A stretch of DNA of 64,000 nucleotides from Pectobacterium araliae (GCF_037076465.1 NZ_AP028908.1:2356001-2420000); one strand, 5' to 3'. Shown: positions 48,181 to 56,805, counted from the first letter of the stretch. Translations and numbers: made by a program. The notes: generated by a model from the letters alone, not told the origin.

Positions 48181-49887
48181 ATGAAAAGATTTGCGCTGTC
48201 GCTCCTTGCGGGGCTGGTCGCTTTACAGGCCAGCGCCGCTACGCCTGACCGTCTCACTATCGTCAATCAGTATGTTGACAACGTGTTGACGAAAGCCGGT
48301 GACCATTATCATGGTCAATCGCCCACGCCACTGCTTGCTGATGGTGTCGATCCTCGCACGGGCAAACAAATGGAGTGGATCTTCCCTGATGGCCGTCAGG
48401 CTGTGTTATCCAACTTTTCCGCACAGCAGAACCTGATGCGCGTGCTGGTCGGGCTCAGTAACCTGAGCGGGAACCCCAGCTATAAACAACGTGCCGAAGC
48501 GATTGTGAAATACCATTTTCAACATTATCAGGATGAGAGCGGCCTGCTGATTTGGGGCGGCCACCGTTTTGTGGATCTAAAAACGCTGCAACCGGAAGGT
48601 CCCAGTGAAAAAGAGATGGTGCATGAGTTGAAAAATGCCTATCCCTACTACGATTTAATGTTCAGCGTCGATAAAGATGCAACCGCACGCTTTATTCGCG
48701 GCTTCTGGAATGCGCACGTTTATGACTGGAAGATTATGGAAACCAGTCGCCACGGTAAATACGGGCAAAAAATAGGCGCGCTCTGGCAAAGTCCGTTTGA
48801 GCAACAACCGCCCTTCTTCGCCACCAAAGGCCTTAGCTTCCTGAATGCCGGTAACGATCTGATCTATTCCGCATCACTGCTGTACAAATATAATAAAGAA
48901 GAAGGAGCGTTGATCTGGGCAAAACGTCTGGCGCAGCAGTACGTGCTGCCGCGGGATAAAGCAACCGGACTCGGCGTGTATCAGTTTACGCAGGCGCTGA
49001 AACGCGATGAAACTACCGACGATGCCGATACGCATTCCAAATACGGCGATCGCGCCCAGCGTCAGTTTAGTCCAGAGTTCGGCCCCACCGCGCTGGAAGG
49101 CAATATGATGCTGAAAGGACGCACCAGCACAATCTATTCCGAAAATGCACTCATGCAGCTCCAGTTGGGCAAAGATTTAGGCGCGGAAGGCAAAGAACTT
49201 CTGACGTGGACAACCGATGGTCTGAAAGCCTTCGCCAAATATGCCTATAACGAGTCCGATAACACCTTCCGTCCAATGTTGGCTAACGGTAAAGATCTCT
49301 CCAACTACGTTCTGCCGCGTGACGGTTACTACGGCAAAAAAGGCACCGTGATCAAGCCTTATCCTGCGGATAATTCATTCCTGCTTTCTTATGCTCGTGC
49401 CTATACCGTGCTACCGGACGCCGAGCTGTGGCGTGTCGCACGCGGCATTGCTCGCGCACAGGGGTTAGGCGAATTAGGTTCAGCACCGAATAAAGACGTT
49501 AAAGTGGATCTTGCCACCAAGAACAACGATCCTTACGCCCTGTTCGCGCTGCTGGATCTGTATCAGGCAAGCAAAGTGAAAGACTACCTGTCGCTGGCAG
49601 AAAAAATAGGCGATAACATTATCAGCACGCGTTATCAAAACGGCTTCTTTATGGCCGAACCCAACAGACAATATGCCGATGTCGATACCATCGAGCCTTA
49701 TGCCCTGTTAGCGCTGGAAGCTGCGGTGCGCAATCAGCCACAGTCCGTTGCACCGTTCCTGAATGGTGCGGGCTTCACTGAAGGCGGCTACCGTATGGAA
49801 GATGGCTCAACGCGCGTGTCCACGCGCGATAACGAGATCTTCCTGTTGAACGTTGGCGAAACGTTGAAACCCAACAACAAGAAATAA
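48181..49887 (+). CDS. Periplasmic pectate lyase, polysaccharide lyase family 2
   Basis: A 568-residue enzyme with a signal peptide (MKRFALSLLAGLVALQASA). The mature protein has the PL2 alpha/alpha-barrel features: YHGQSPTPLLADGVDPRTGKQMEW, HELKNAYPYYDLMF, WNAHVYDWKIMETSRHGKYG and RAQRQFSPEFGPTALEGNMM. PL2A enzymes (PelP/PelY) act in the periplasm on short oligogalacturonides, giving unsaturated dimers and trimers. The location after two KdgM porins makes a logical uptake-and-trim unit. I start at 48181, the ATG at the signal peptide; the frame opens earlier. Confidence 0.9.
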   Translation: MKRFALSLLAGLVALQASAATPDRLTIVNQYVDNVLTKAGDHYHGQSPTPLLADGVDPRTGKQMEWIFPDGRQAVLSNFSAQQNLMRVLVGLSNLSGNPSYKQRAEAIVKYHFQHYQDESGLLIWGGHRFVDLKTLQPEGPSEKEMVHELKNAYPYYDLMFSVDKDATARFIRGFWNAHVYDWKIMETSRHGKYGQKIGALWQSPFEQQPPFFATKGLSFLNAGNDLIYSASLLYKYNKEEGALIWAKRLAQQYVLPRDKATGLGVYQFTQALKRDETTDDADTHSKYGDRAQRQFSPEFGPTALEGNMMLKGRTSTIYSENALMQLQLGKDLGAEGKELLTWTTDGLKAFAKYAYNESDNTFRPMLANGKDLSNYVLPRDGYYGKKGTVIKPYPADNSFLLSYARAYTVLPDAELWRVARGIARAQGLGELGSAPNKDVKVDLATKNNDPYALFALLDLYQASKVKDYLSLAEKIGDNIISTRYQNGFFMAEPNRQYADVDTIEPYALLALEAAVRNQPQSVAPFLNGAGFTEGGYRMEDGSTRVSTRDNEIFLLNVGETLKPNNKK

Positions 49888-49904
49888 GCATTAATTCTCA
49901 ACAC

Positions 49905-49930
49905 GCCAATGGTGGTTCGCTACCATTGGC
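49905..49930 (+). terminator. Hairpin after the pectate lyase gene
   Basis: A perfect nine-base stem GCCAATGGT / ACCATTGGC with an eight-base loop lies 18 bases after the stop. There is no strong T run, so termination efficiency is uncertain. Confidence 0.5.
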
Positions 49931-50090
49931 AATCCCCTCTTGCTTACTCTGCTCAACCCTGAGCCGAACAAGACCGCCATTATCGGGTGTGATACTTCAT
50001 CGCGTGGTGCTTAATCATGTGCAACTTACAGAACGTAATGCCGGCCACGATTAACGTGACCAGCATGAAGTAACGCAATAATTTCAAGCG

Positions 50091-51212
50091 TTAGTTAACC
50101 AGAGGTACCTCTGGGTTAACACCAAGCCAGCCCGGCGTGGGTTCGCCTTTCGCTTCACCGACATACAGGCTCATCTGTGCGCGGAAGCGCTCGACCGCAC
50201 CGCGGTCATACATGAAATCAGCAAATGCTTGCGGACGAGTATTGCTATATTCCCAGATATGCTTGTAACCCTCTGGCGGCGCAACGTCAGTACGCACCGA
50301 CCACATACGCGAGACCTGTGTCTGCGTGTACGGATCCAGCAGCCAGCTTAGGTACAATTTCGCACTTTCTGGGTGTTTAGCTTTTTTGAAGATCGCTGCA
50401 CGCTGAGCCCATGACACAAAAGGATCGGACTTCGGCAAAACAAAGCGGGTGACAGCATCCGTAGCCGGAACGAGCGCACCAGAACTGGTAAAGGTCGCGC
50501 TGTATTTTCCTGTCGCGATTTCAGCGCCGGGTACATTGGTGCCGCGCACGTAGACAGGATCCTGCTCCTGCAATTTTTTCACAAAATCCCAGCCGTATTT
50601 ATCCACGACCAGCTTGTACCAGAACAGCACCGCATCATCGTCGTTAGGATAAGCCAGAATCAAATTGCCTCTCAGGTTCGGACGAAGATAGTCATTGGCT
50701 TCACGCGGCCAGGATTTTTCATCCAGAAGCTGGGTATTGACCAGGTTACTGAACGCGATGACATAAGCACCGATCCACGCCCCATCTGCATCACGAAATT
50801 CCGGGTAAATTTTGTCCCAGCCACGTGGTTTGTAATTCAGCAGCACGCCTTCTTTTTTCCAGCGAGGAAAATCCTGCACCGTTTGCAACTGCACCACATC
50901 AGGAATCAGGGTATCGGTCGCCAGCTGGTTATCGATACGGGCGTCATGATATTTGCTGTAATCAACAATCACATTCAGTTTGATCCCAGGAAAACGCTTC
51001 TCAAATTCCTGCTTGAAACGCGCCTGCTGCGACTGCACATCACCACCGGCATAAACAGTGACCGAACCGCCTTCTCTCAACGCACTCTGATAGATTTGAT
51101 CCAGCGATCGCGTCTCCAGTTCGACTGCCGCCTGACTTTGCCCGACGCTGAGTCCGGCCATCATGGCCAGCATCAGCACTGTTTTCTTCAGATACTTCCC
51201 AGTGTATTGCAT
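50091..51212 (-). CDS. ABC substrate-binding protein, family 1 (iron/anion type)
   Basis: A 373-residue periplasmic protein with a signal peptide ending SQA-AVE. The fold is of the Fe(III)/spermidine-like binding proteins (ALREGGSVTVYAGGDVQSQQARF, FEKRFPGIKLNVIVDYSKYHDARIDNQ, PDVVQLQTVQDFPRWKKEG). The usual paired iron-binding tyrosines are not evident, so iron is not assured. No permease or ATPase lies next to it. It starts at the ATG at 51212 with AAGGAAA. It is convergent with the pectin genes, but a link to pectin is not shown. Confidence 0.8.
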   Translation of the reverse strand: MQYTGKYLKKTVLMLAMMAGLSVGQSQAAVELETRSLDQIYQSALREGGSVTVYAGGDVQSQQARFKQEFEKRFPGIKLNVIVDYSKYHDARIDNQLATDTLIPDVVQLQTVQDFPRWKKEGVLLNYKPRGWDKIYPEFRDADGAWIGAYVIAFSNLVNTQLLDEKSWPREANDYLRPNLRGNLILAYPNDDDAVLFWYKLVVDKYGWDFVKKLQEQDPVYVRGTNVPGAEIATGKYSATFTSSGALVPATDAVTRFVLPKSDPFVSWAQRAAIFKKAKHPESAKLYLSWLLDPYTQTQVSRMWSVRTDVAPPEGYKHIWEYSNTRPQAFADFMYDRGAVERFRAQMSLYVGEAKGEPTPGWLGVNPEVPLVN

Positions 51213-51654
51213 TGTGATTTCCTTCACTTAATGAATAAAACCCGTACCAACAAACGACAACGATCAGCCGTTAAAACGGCAACGGTGTGACCAGCGGATC
51301 GCAAGCAAGCGACGCGCAGGATTGGCTCAACGAGATGAGATCGTCAAAAATGAAATCAGAATAGAAAACGCATGGTCCTTCATTGATATATCTCCCGTTC
51401 GAGGATAACTTCCCCGATTCCATTAGGATATTTACCCCTGAGTTTACAGGATTAAATAAAAACACATACGAAGAAAAAGCGAACAATATAGTTAAAAACA
51501 TTGAATGGATAAAATGAGATTACGCTTTCATGCGGGATAGATGCAATATCAGAAAAAGATAGGATGGGATTATTTATCTTATGAAATGATTTCAATTTTA
51601 ATGATATTACTTAATACCATACAAAAATGATAATATTAGGATTGCAATTTATTT
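51213..51654. other. 442-base gap, AT-rich, no gene seen
   Basis: It contains a TGAAATGATTTCA dyad at 51582-51594 but no credible reading frame. It marks the passage from chromosomal genes to the cdi-associated island. Confidence 0.5.
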
Positions 51655-52053
51655 TTACACAGAAGGAAGAGCGGAACCGGAGAATGCATTTTCTGGAATC
51701 ACGTCAAGATAATCCGGGAGCAGACCATATCCATCCAAAAACACCCGATGCTGCACAATAATTGCGAACGCTTGCTGCAACCGCGCTTTTATTTGTTCCG
51801 CACCAGCAATCCACTGCTGGTTATACTGTAAAAATTCCACCGCTTTTTCCAATTCCCCTAACGACCATTGTTCGACAGGATCGTAAGCCAATTCAAGCTC
51901 GGCGATATAGGCTCGAAACTCAGATAAATAACGCTGAAACAGATCAAAATCAGCCACCATGGCACAGGCAGCCCGATCAAAAAAAGCGTTAAATGCCTGT
52001 TGAACCAATCCCCTATTCATATCGTACGCATCCTTAACCTGCTGATTTTTCAT
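51655..52053 (-). CDS. Small helical protein, putative orphan immunity gene
   Basis: A 132-residue acidic, helix-rich protein (LVQQAFNAFFDRAACAMVADF, LFQRYLSEFRAYIAELELAY). It has no signal peptide and no family I recognise. It lies last in a tight run of three small genes in a region otherwise made of cdiA-CT/cdiI modules. Orphan immunity genes are common there, so immunity is a contextual guess only. Confidence 0.5.
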   Translation of the reverse strand: MKNQQVKDAYDMNRGLVQQAFNAFFDRAACAMVADFDLFQRYLSEFRAYIAELELAYDPVEQWSLGELEKAVEFLQYNQQWIAGAEQIKARLQQAFAIIVQHRVFLDGYGLLPDYLDVIPENAFSGSALPSV

Positions 52054-52071
52054 AACGTATTCTATATCAAA

Positions 52072-52314
52072 TTATTGCATGTCCGGCACCGAATACACCG
52101 CAAATATCCTGCAAGGCCCCGGCTCACAGCCGTGAAAGACACCACTTTCCAGATGTCTTTTCGCTTCATCAAAAGAAGCCAGCAGGCAATGCTCATTAAC
52201 ATTCAATTCCTGCGCCATATGATTACAGGATAAATAAGAACACTCTGGCCATCGCTCATTGCACAAAGAGACAACATCAAAACCCTGCAACTCTTTTTGC
52301 TGTGGTATCTTCAC
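52072..52314 (-). CDS. Small cysteine-containing protein, putative orphan immunity gene
   Basis: An 80-residue protein with five cysteines (SLCNERWPECSYLSCNHMA, EHCLLASF, GCEPGPCRIF). It is acidic and soluble. No family recognised. It is spaced 18 bases from its downstream and upstream neighbours, so it is part of one transcript. Function inferred only from the island context. Confidence 0.45.
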   Translation of the reverse strand: MKIPQQKELQGFDVVSLCNERWPECSYLSCNHMAQELNVNEHCLLASFDEAKRHLESGVFHGCEPGPCRIFAVYSVPDMQ

Positions 52315-52332
52315 GTCGGTGTCAAAAGAGGC

Positions 52333-52623
52333 TTATGGCTCGAACAGATTCCATCCTGCTGTATCTTCATCATATTGATACTCGTATGCCTCGTAATAAA
52401 ACATCGTGGTGCCGCTCATATCAATCCCCTCTTCTTTTTCCAGGGAGTGAATCAACTCTGGCGAATCAAACAGCCAATAGCCATTATGACGCCAGAACTG
52501 GATATACTCGCAAAAGGAATCAGAGACACAGCAGCTCACCGAGTAAATCTCTTTTACCTGCTCGGCGTTAAGCCAGTCAGGTTTTAGTGCGACTCTTTTA
52601 GCTAAATATCCGACGGGGATCAT
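52333..52623 (-). CDS. Small acidic protein, putative orphan immunity gene
   Basis: A 96-residue, strongly acidic, aromatic-rich protein (CCVSDSFCEYIQFWRHNGYW, FDSPELIHSLEKEEGIDMSG, YYEAYEYQYDEDTAGWN). Small acidic proteins of this type often neutralise basic nuclease toxins. It starts at the ATG at 52623; the longer frame from 52662 has no clear site. No toxin gene remains upstream, since a SymE remnant and an immunity-gene tail lie there. Confidence 0.5.
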   Translation of the reverse strand: MIPVGYLAKRVALKPDWLNAEQVKEIYSVSCCVSDSFCEYIQFWRHNGYWLFDSPELIHSLEKEEGIDMSGTTMFYYEAYEYQYDEDTAGWNLFEP

Positions 52624-52665
52624 GTTTTCGCTTTTTCTTTGAATATTGTGATTTAATGCCAACTT

Positions 52666-52820
52666 TTATTTTCCCATAAGGTAAAGTTGATTTATATTTA
52701 AAAATTCGGTATAGCTAAACTCTGGCTCAGAACCTTTTATAATTTGATATCCAATGCGTATATACGCAGCCACCATGCCCTTGAACAGATACTGCATCTG
52801 TATCGCTTCCACATTGGCGG
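52666..52820 (-). pseudogene. C-terminal remnant of a small gene, likely immunity protein
   Basis: A minus frame ends NVEAIQMQYLFKGMVAAYI, then RIGYQIIKGSEPEFSYTEF and LNINQLYLMGK. It reads like the tail of a real protein, but its 5' part is replaced by the antisense of the SymE remnant beginning at 52828. The join looks recombinational. Confidence 0.4.
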
Positions 52821-52827
52821 GTAAGAT

Positions 52828-52951
52828 CAGCCGCAGCCCCAGCCTGCACCTTACTGGCCACTGGCTGGAAGCCGCAGGATTTGGCACGGATACGCCGGTA
52901 GTTGTCACCGTTGAGCACGGTCAACTGGTGATACGTATTGTGACTGAATGA
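52828..52951 (+). pseudogene. SymE-like C-terminal remnant 1
   Basis: Bases from the CAGCCGCAGCCCCAGC segment on match the intact symE-like gene at 61947-62183. The peptide is SRSPSLHLTGHWLEAAGFGT, then DTPVVVTVEHGQLVIRIVTE. The N-terminal half is missing. It points toward the immunity gene at 53006 and ends just before a similar terminator hairpin. Confidence 0.85.
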
Positions 52952-52963
52952 CAGATAACAAAA

Positions 52964-52990
52964 ATCCCGGCCTTTTTGAGAGGCCGGGAT
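52964..52990 (-). terminator. Terminator between SymE remnant 1 and the orphan cdiI
   Basis: ATCCCGGCCT pairs with AGGCCGGGAT. On the minus strand it is followed by TTTTTG, ending the orphan toxin/immunity message. The same CCCGGC stem recurs at 54863 and 62197. Confidence 0.8.
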
Positions 52991-53005
52991 ACTTTGACTA
53001 CTTAA

Positions 53006-53380
53006 TCATATTAATTCATATTGCTTTTCTGATATTTTTTGTAAAACCCCAGACTCAACCATTCCATCTAATAATCCCTTTATTTCATGATCATGATGTG
53101 ATGGAAAATATTGAGATAAGCGCCATATATCTATCAATTTGGGGTTTTTAATATTATTAATATCGACCACTGCATCTGTCTTATCGTTGCTTATTAAAAA
53201 CTTAATGCCTTTACCATGTTTAATAAAACCCCATTCATTATCATTAACAAAAATAGTCCCTTTCTTAGGGAAGTCCAGCAAAAAGTCAAAGTCCTTTAAG
53301 CTTGGATAAGCAATAAAGAAAGCCTTCATTAACATCTCTTGAAGACTGATAAAATTGATAATTTCTCTTTCGTTCATCAT
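53006..53380 (-). CDS. Orphan CdiI-type immunity protein (partner of the ParB-like toxin)
   Basis: A 124-residue protein (MMNEREIINFISLQEMLMKA, GTIFVNDNEWGFIKHGKGIKF, WRLSQYFPSHHDHEIKGLLD). It begins one base after the orphan CdiA-CT stop, the normal toxin-immunity spacing. No named family. By position it should bind and neutralise the ParB-nuclease-like toxin domain encoded just before it. Confidence 0.7.
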   Translation of the reverse strand: MMNEREIINFISLQEMLMKAFFIAYPSLKDFDFLLDFPKKGTIFVNDNEWGFIKHGKGIKFLISNDKTDAVVDINNIKNPKLIDIWRLSQYFPSHHDHEIKGLLDGMVESGVLQKISEKQYELI

Positions 53381-53381
53381 A

Positions 53382-54158
53382 TCAATACCTTACCCTTGCC
53401 TCAGCAGCTTCGCGCAAAAGTTGATCACCTTGTTCTTTCGTAACTTCATGTATTCTAACTGGTATATCTTTAATTCCGGCTTTTTCTGCTGCTTCAGCTC
53501 TATGATGACCATCAATAATAATTGCTTTACCATTTACGATAGCAACATCAACAGGTTCATTGGCATCAAAGCCATTTGCTTTCATATCTTTTACAAGCCG
53601 TTTCACTTGTGAACCCGACATTTCGTTTTTATTTTGCCTGCTAATTAGAATACTTGGATCTACGTTCTTAGTAGTTACTTGAGAAGCACCATTTCCAGTA
53701 TTATTACCACCCTTGCCAATTCCGGCAGCAATCCCAGCCGCACTTGTCGCCCCCGCCTGAGCAATGGTGTTAATTGCAAGTTGTGAAGCCTCATCCGAAC
53801 CGCCCACTGCCTGCGCGTTATGTATTGCCTGTAAACGCCCAGCTTCCAGAGCAGGCGTCACAACGTGCAGATAAGCCCATTCCTGAAGGTCTGATCCGCT
53901 CAAGCTACCATCAGCCCGAAGTTTCTCCCCCAACTCCTCAATTCGCTGACCATAGCCTGCCTGCAACTCCGCCATTTCTTTGGCTTTTGCAACACACACA
54001 TCAACACTGGAACAGTTTTCAACACTCTTAATCTGTTCGTCCGAGATTTTCTTGAACTTCTCCGTTACCCCGTCTTTACAGACACTGTCACTGCCACAGG
54101 ATGACATTTCACTTAGCCGTTGACGGTTCTCCTCTGTACTCAAGAAGTTATTCTCCAC
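53382..54158 (-). CDS. Orphan CdiA-CT module with ParB-nuclease-like toxin domain
   Basis: The frame starts at the VENN codons (GTG GAG AAT AAC) at 54158, without an export region. It covers a cytoplasm-entry-like segment (SCGSDSVCKDGVTEKFKKIS, VENCSSVDVCVAKAKEMAEL) with paired cysteines. The C-terminal toxin contains QVKRLVKDMKANGFDANEP, then AIIIDGHHRAEAAEKAGI, the ParB/sulfiredoxin-like nuclease core with the GHHR motif. Such domains cut DNA in several polymorphic toxins. It lacks its own secretion part, so it can act only after recombination onto cdiA. 258 codons. Confidence 0.8.
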   Translation of the reverse strand: MENNFLSTEENRQRLSEMSSCGSDSVCKDGVTEKFKKISDEQIKSVENCSSVDVCVAKAKEMAELQAGYGQRIEELGEKLRADGSLSGSDLQEWAYLHVVTPALEAGRLQAIHNAQAVGGSDEASQLAINTIAQAGATSAAGIAAGIGKGGNNTGNGASQVTTKNVDPSILISRQNKNEMSGSQVKRLVKDMKANGFDANEPVDVAIVNGKAIIIDGHHRAEAAEKAGIKDIPVRIHEVTKEQGDQLLREAAEARVRY

Positions 54159-54600
54159 CGCATTACGCCCGGACTGTGCGCCGCTGGCAGCAGACGCCGT
54201 GCTGTTTGCCTGCCAGACCGGATATCAGCCCGGAGGCCAGCGTGGAAAGCGCGCTGACTGACTGCTTTTCCTCTTCCGTCAGGTCGTTTGCCGTCTTGCC
54301 GGGGTATTGATCGGCCATGATGGCGCGAGCGATCAGTTCACCGCTGGACGCACCCATCGCCCCCGCAGCCGCATCCTGACCCGACAGCTGGGCAACAACA
54401 GCCCCCACCACCGCGTGCGCCATCGCATTGGCTGCGATATCCGACGCCGTGATTTTGCTTTCATCCTTCGGTATCGTGACATCTCTTTCACCAGTTGTGC
54501 CAGATATGGCGATGCACCGCTGGCAATCGCTTTCTGGATGTCCCCACCCGCCAGTGCCTGAATCGCCGCCGTCGCCCTTGGCCTCCGCGGCTTTCTGCGC
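54150..54600. repeat. Direct repeat of the cdiA PT-VENN region (other copy 63427-63860)
   Basis: About 430 bases are nearly identical to the intact cdiA copy, same orientation, 9.3 kb apart. The repeats enclose the recombinase cassette and one orphan module. Confidence 0.8.
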
Positions 54601-54736
54601 TTTCAACTCGCCTTCCGTGCGCACGATATCCATCACCTGCGCGCCGATTTCAGGCGTTTTTGCTCTTTCTCTTTGTTAAAGATCGGGCTGAGCGCGTTAT
54701 TCGCGTGCTCAACATCACGGCTCAGCGTAGTGATAT
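54159..54736 (-). pseudogene. CdiA pretoxin (PT) remnant with several frameshifts
   Basis: This region repeats CdiA sequence upstream of VENN. It includes KITASDIAANAMAHAVVGAVV, ASSGELIARAIMADQYPGKT and, farther up, DITTLSRDVEHANNALSPIF. Compared with the intact copy at 63424-63870 it has one extra A near 54207 and an extra GA near 54492. A deletion near 54650 adds a third disruption. Expression as one protein is impossible. It joins the SymE remnant near 54738 across a few shared bases. Confidence 0.85.
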
Positions 54737-54737
54737 C

Positions 54738-54899
54738 CTGCACCTTACCGGCAAGTGGCTCGAAGACCTCGACTTTAATACCGGACAGCCCGTTATCGTC
54801 ACCGTTGAGCACGGGCGACAGGTGATTGAGACTGAGCTAAGGTTCTGCCCGGTAAAAATGACGATCCCGGCACAAGGCCGGGATCTCTCAAGCGTATGA
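54738..54899 (+). pseudogene. SymE-like C-terminal remnant 2
   Basis: The frame reads ILHLTGKWLEDLDFNTGQPV, then IVTVEHGRQVIETELR. It corresponds to the SymE C-terminal half but is more diverged than remnant 1. It has lost the usual stop, running through the hairpin. Its left side fuses to the CdiA remnant, with CTGCACCTTACCGG shared at the join. Confidence 0.8.
54863..54885. terminator. Hairpin between SymE remnant 2 and an orphan cdiI
   Basis: GATCCCGGC / GCCGGGATC stem with a five-base loop, third member of the CCCGGC hairpin set. It lies three bases past the stop of the immunity gene at 54888. The T run is weak. Confidence 0.65.
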
Positions 54900-55169
54900 A
54901 GCTAAATCGAAAACTTCTGTTCTTAAACGATCAAGCTCTTCATTTTCATCGAACAAAAGAACACCATCCTTGTAGAGTAGTAAATCATTCAGTGACCCCA
55001 TTCCACCATAAAGGCCCAGAAGATCTGTTCGAGCCGCATCTGGAGACACAACTACTCTATTGGATAGTTCAACAAGCCCATTAGCCCAATCAGGATAACC
55101 GCCTATATTTAAAAGTAGTGCCATACGTTTTAATTTGCTTTGTATAGCTAGCAATCTATCTTGATTCAT
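54888..55169 (-). CDS. Orphan CdiI-type immunity protein (partner of the ART-like toxin)
   Basis: A 93-residue protein (MNQDRLLAIQSKLKRMALLL, NIGGYPDWANGLVELSNRVV, LYGGMGSLNDLLLYKDG). Its sequence resembles small immunity-type proteins with the pattern GYPDWA-L and GGMGSLNDL, seen next to varied toxins. Its ATG overlaps the toxin stop by four bases. It should protect against the toxin encoded by the preceding gene. Confidence 0.75.
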   Translation of the reverse strand: MNQDRLLAIQSKLKRMALLLNIGGYPDWANGLVELSNRVVVSPDAARTDLLGLYGGMGSLNDLLLYKDGVLLFDENEELDRLRTEVFDLASYA

Positions 55170-56095
55170 TTTAACGGCTTCCTCTCGATAATTTCAGCGC
55201 CTTTAATTTCCCAAGGTTTAACAACTACAATCTGTTGTGTACCACCTACATATAACCCATTTTGGGTTCCAACCTCACCTACATACACTTTTGTCCCTGA
55301 GGGTATTTTTATAGCAAAAGATGTATCTATTGGTGATGTTCCCCCACCCGGCCACTTAGGAAGAACAGCTTTATCAATCCTTGTTTGAAGAACGCCTTGC
55401 GGTGCTTCGGAGCTAAAGAACTGACCATAAGGTTTCTCGGATACCCCGCCTCGATAAAGAACAGTATCCTCCTGCAATACCATTTCTTTATACCTTCCAC
55501 CACTAAAGGTAGCCGCTAAATCATTATCTAATGGTCCAGGTTTAATTGCTGAATATTCACCAATAACCTTATTTTGGAATGGAACAACACTGTGGCTAAC
55601 AGCATTTTCAGCTTTACCCACGACTTTAGCTACCACTCTTTCCGTGAGAGCTGTCCCTGCTTTCGCAACACCGACTCCGCCTGCGATGGCCGCCGCCAAA
55701 TCAGACACAAGTTTACCGGCTTCAACACCGGCATTGTACGAACCACTTGCACCCGCCTTCTGATACTCAGACTCCATCAGATTGATTCGATCAATATAGC
55801 TTTGCTTAACCGCATCCGACATCGTACTAAAAATGTCATCGCCCGCTATCAGTTGCTTGATGGCTTCATAAGCCACAGCAGGATCACTAATGGACTTTGA
55901 TAAGCTCTCAACAGAATCGTAAAGCCCTTGAGGAACACCAACTAACATCCCTGCAGCGTAGGCAGCATCTTGGCCTAAACTGATAGCGTCCCATTTGGCA
56001 CCTACTTTCAATTGGCAGGACATGTTGCCTTTACAGGCATCAAACTCTTTATCTCGTTCTGAGCGTTGCTGATTGCTCAGATAGTTATTCTCCAC
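55166..56095 (-). CDS. Orphan CdiA-CT module with ADP-ribosyltransferase-like toxin domain
   Basis: The 309-codon frame starts with VENN codons at 56095 (GTG). The middle (about residues 45-140) is helical and contains VGVPQGLYDSVESLSKSI and LAAAIAGGVGVAKAGTALTE, common entry-region themes. The C-terminal 150 residues contain TVLYRGGVSEKPYGQFFSSE, TSFAIKIPSGTKVYVGEVG, then a YVGGTQQIVVVKP block. The R, the F-FS-E and the late G-Q pattern suggest an ADP-ribosyltransferase-type fold. This assignment is an inference from motif order. Upstream a stop lies about 30 bases before VENN, so it is silent without recombination. Confidence 0.7.
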   Translation of the reverse strand: MENNYLSNQQRSERDKEFDACKGNMSCQLKVGAKWDAISLGQDAAYAAGMLVGVPQGLYDSVESLSKSISDPAVAYEAIKQLIAGDDIFSTMSDAVKQSYIDRINLMESEYQKAGASGSYNAGVEAGKLVSDLAAAIAGGVGVAKAGTALTERVVAKVVGKAENAVSHSVVPFQNKVIGEYSAIKPGPLDNDLAATFSGGRYKEMVLQEDTVLYRGGVSEKPYGQFFSSEAPQGVLQTRIDKAVLPKWPGGGTSPIDTSFAIKIPSGTKVYVGEVGTQNGLYVGGTQQIVVVKPWEIKGAEIIERKPLK

Positions 56096-56580
56096 AACAA
56101 CGTCTTCCGTTGCGGACTCTGCCAGCGAACCTCACTTTTCCCTGTGCAGTCAGCCAGTTACAGCCGGTTTTTCCTGATGCATTTCAATGCCCGAACACCC
56201 AAGCCCCGATACGCACTTTTTCATCCCGGCACGCTACCGCCCCGCCGTGACCTTACCGCCTGCAACCGCCACATCATAGCAGCGGCGACAGCCGCTGCCA
56301 TTACCCGTTTTGTTGTTGAACCGACCTTATCGCGGCGCGAGCCGTTCCGCAGCTTGCCTGTGGGACGGTGAAGCGTCTGCCGGGTGCGGGCTGGCGAAGC
56401 CCGCAAGAGAACGGGTTAGCGGGGAGGCCCCCGGCGGGGGCCGCACGGGGCGGAGATGGCGAGCACGGCAACGAGCAAGGAGCCGGCGACTGCGAGCCGG
56501 GCGCAGCCAGTGCAGCGGGGTCGGGGCGGGGGCGAAGTAAAGCCGTTAAGCGGAGGCCAAAGGCCGACAACCCCTTTTCT

Positions 56581-56605
56581 GTTGATGTTGATGTTGACGT
56601 TGATG
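56581..56605. repeat. GTTGAT hexamer tandem repeat
   Basis: Four hexamers (two GTTGAT, one GTTGAC, one GTTGAT) in a row inside the GC-rich end of the element. Confidence 0.85.
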
Positions 56606-56805
56606 TTTGCTGAAGGGGGGCACCGATGCCTGCGCCGCCAGGGATGGCGGCCACACCCTCGGAGCCAGGGAAGCACGCTGATGTTCGCAGCAGAGCGAGC
56701 TGGCGAGCTGTGCGCCACACCGCACCACAGAGCCGAACCCCGGCGGCCAGCCGCTCACCGATGCCGAAGCAGACCGCAGCGCGCCCTTGCGGTAGACGGC
56801 GCCGA

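Noticed and set aside
51582..51594. TGAAATGATTTCA as a KdgR box
   Set aside because: Half sites are three bases apart instead of the KdgR spacing, and the GAAAC/GTTTC core is missing.
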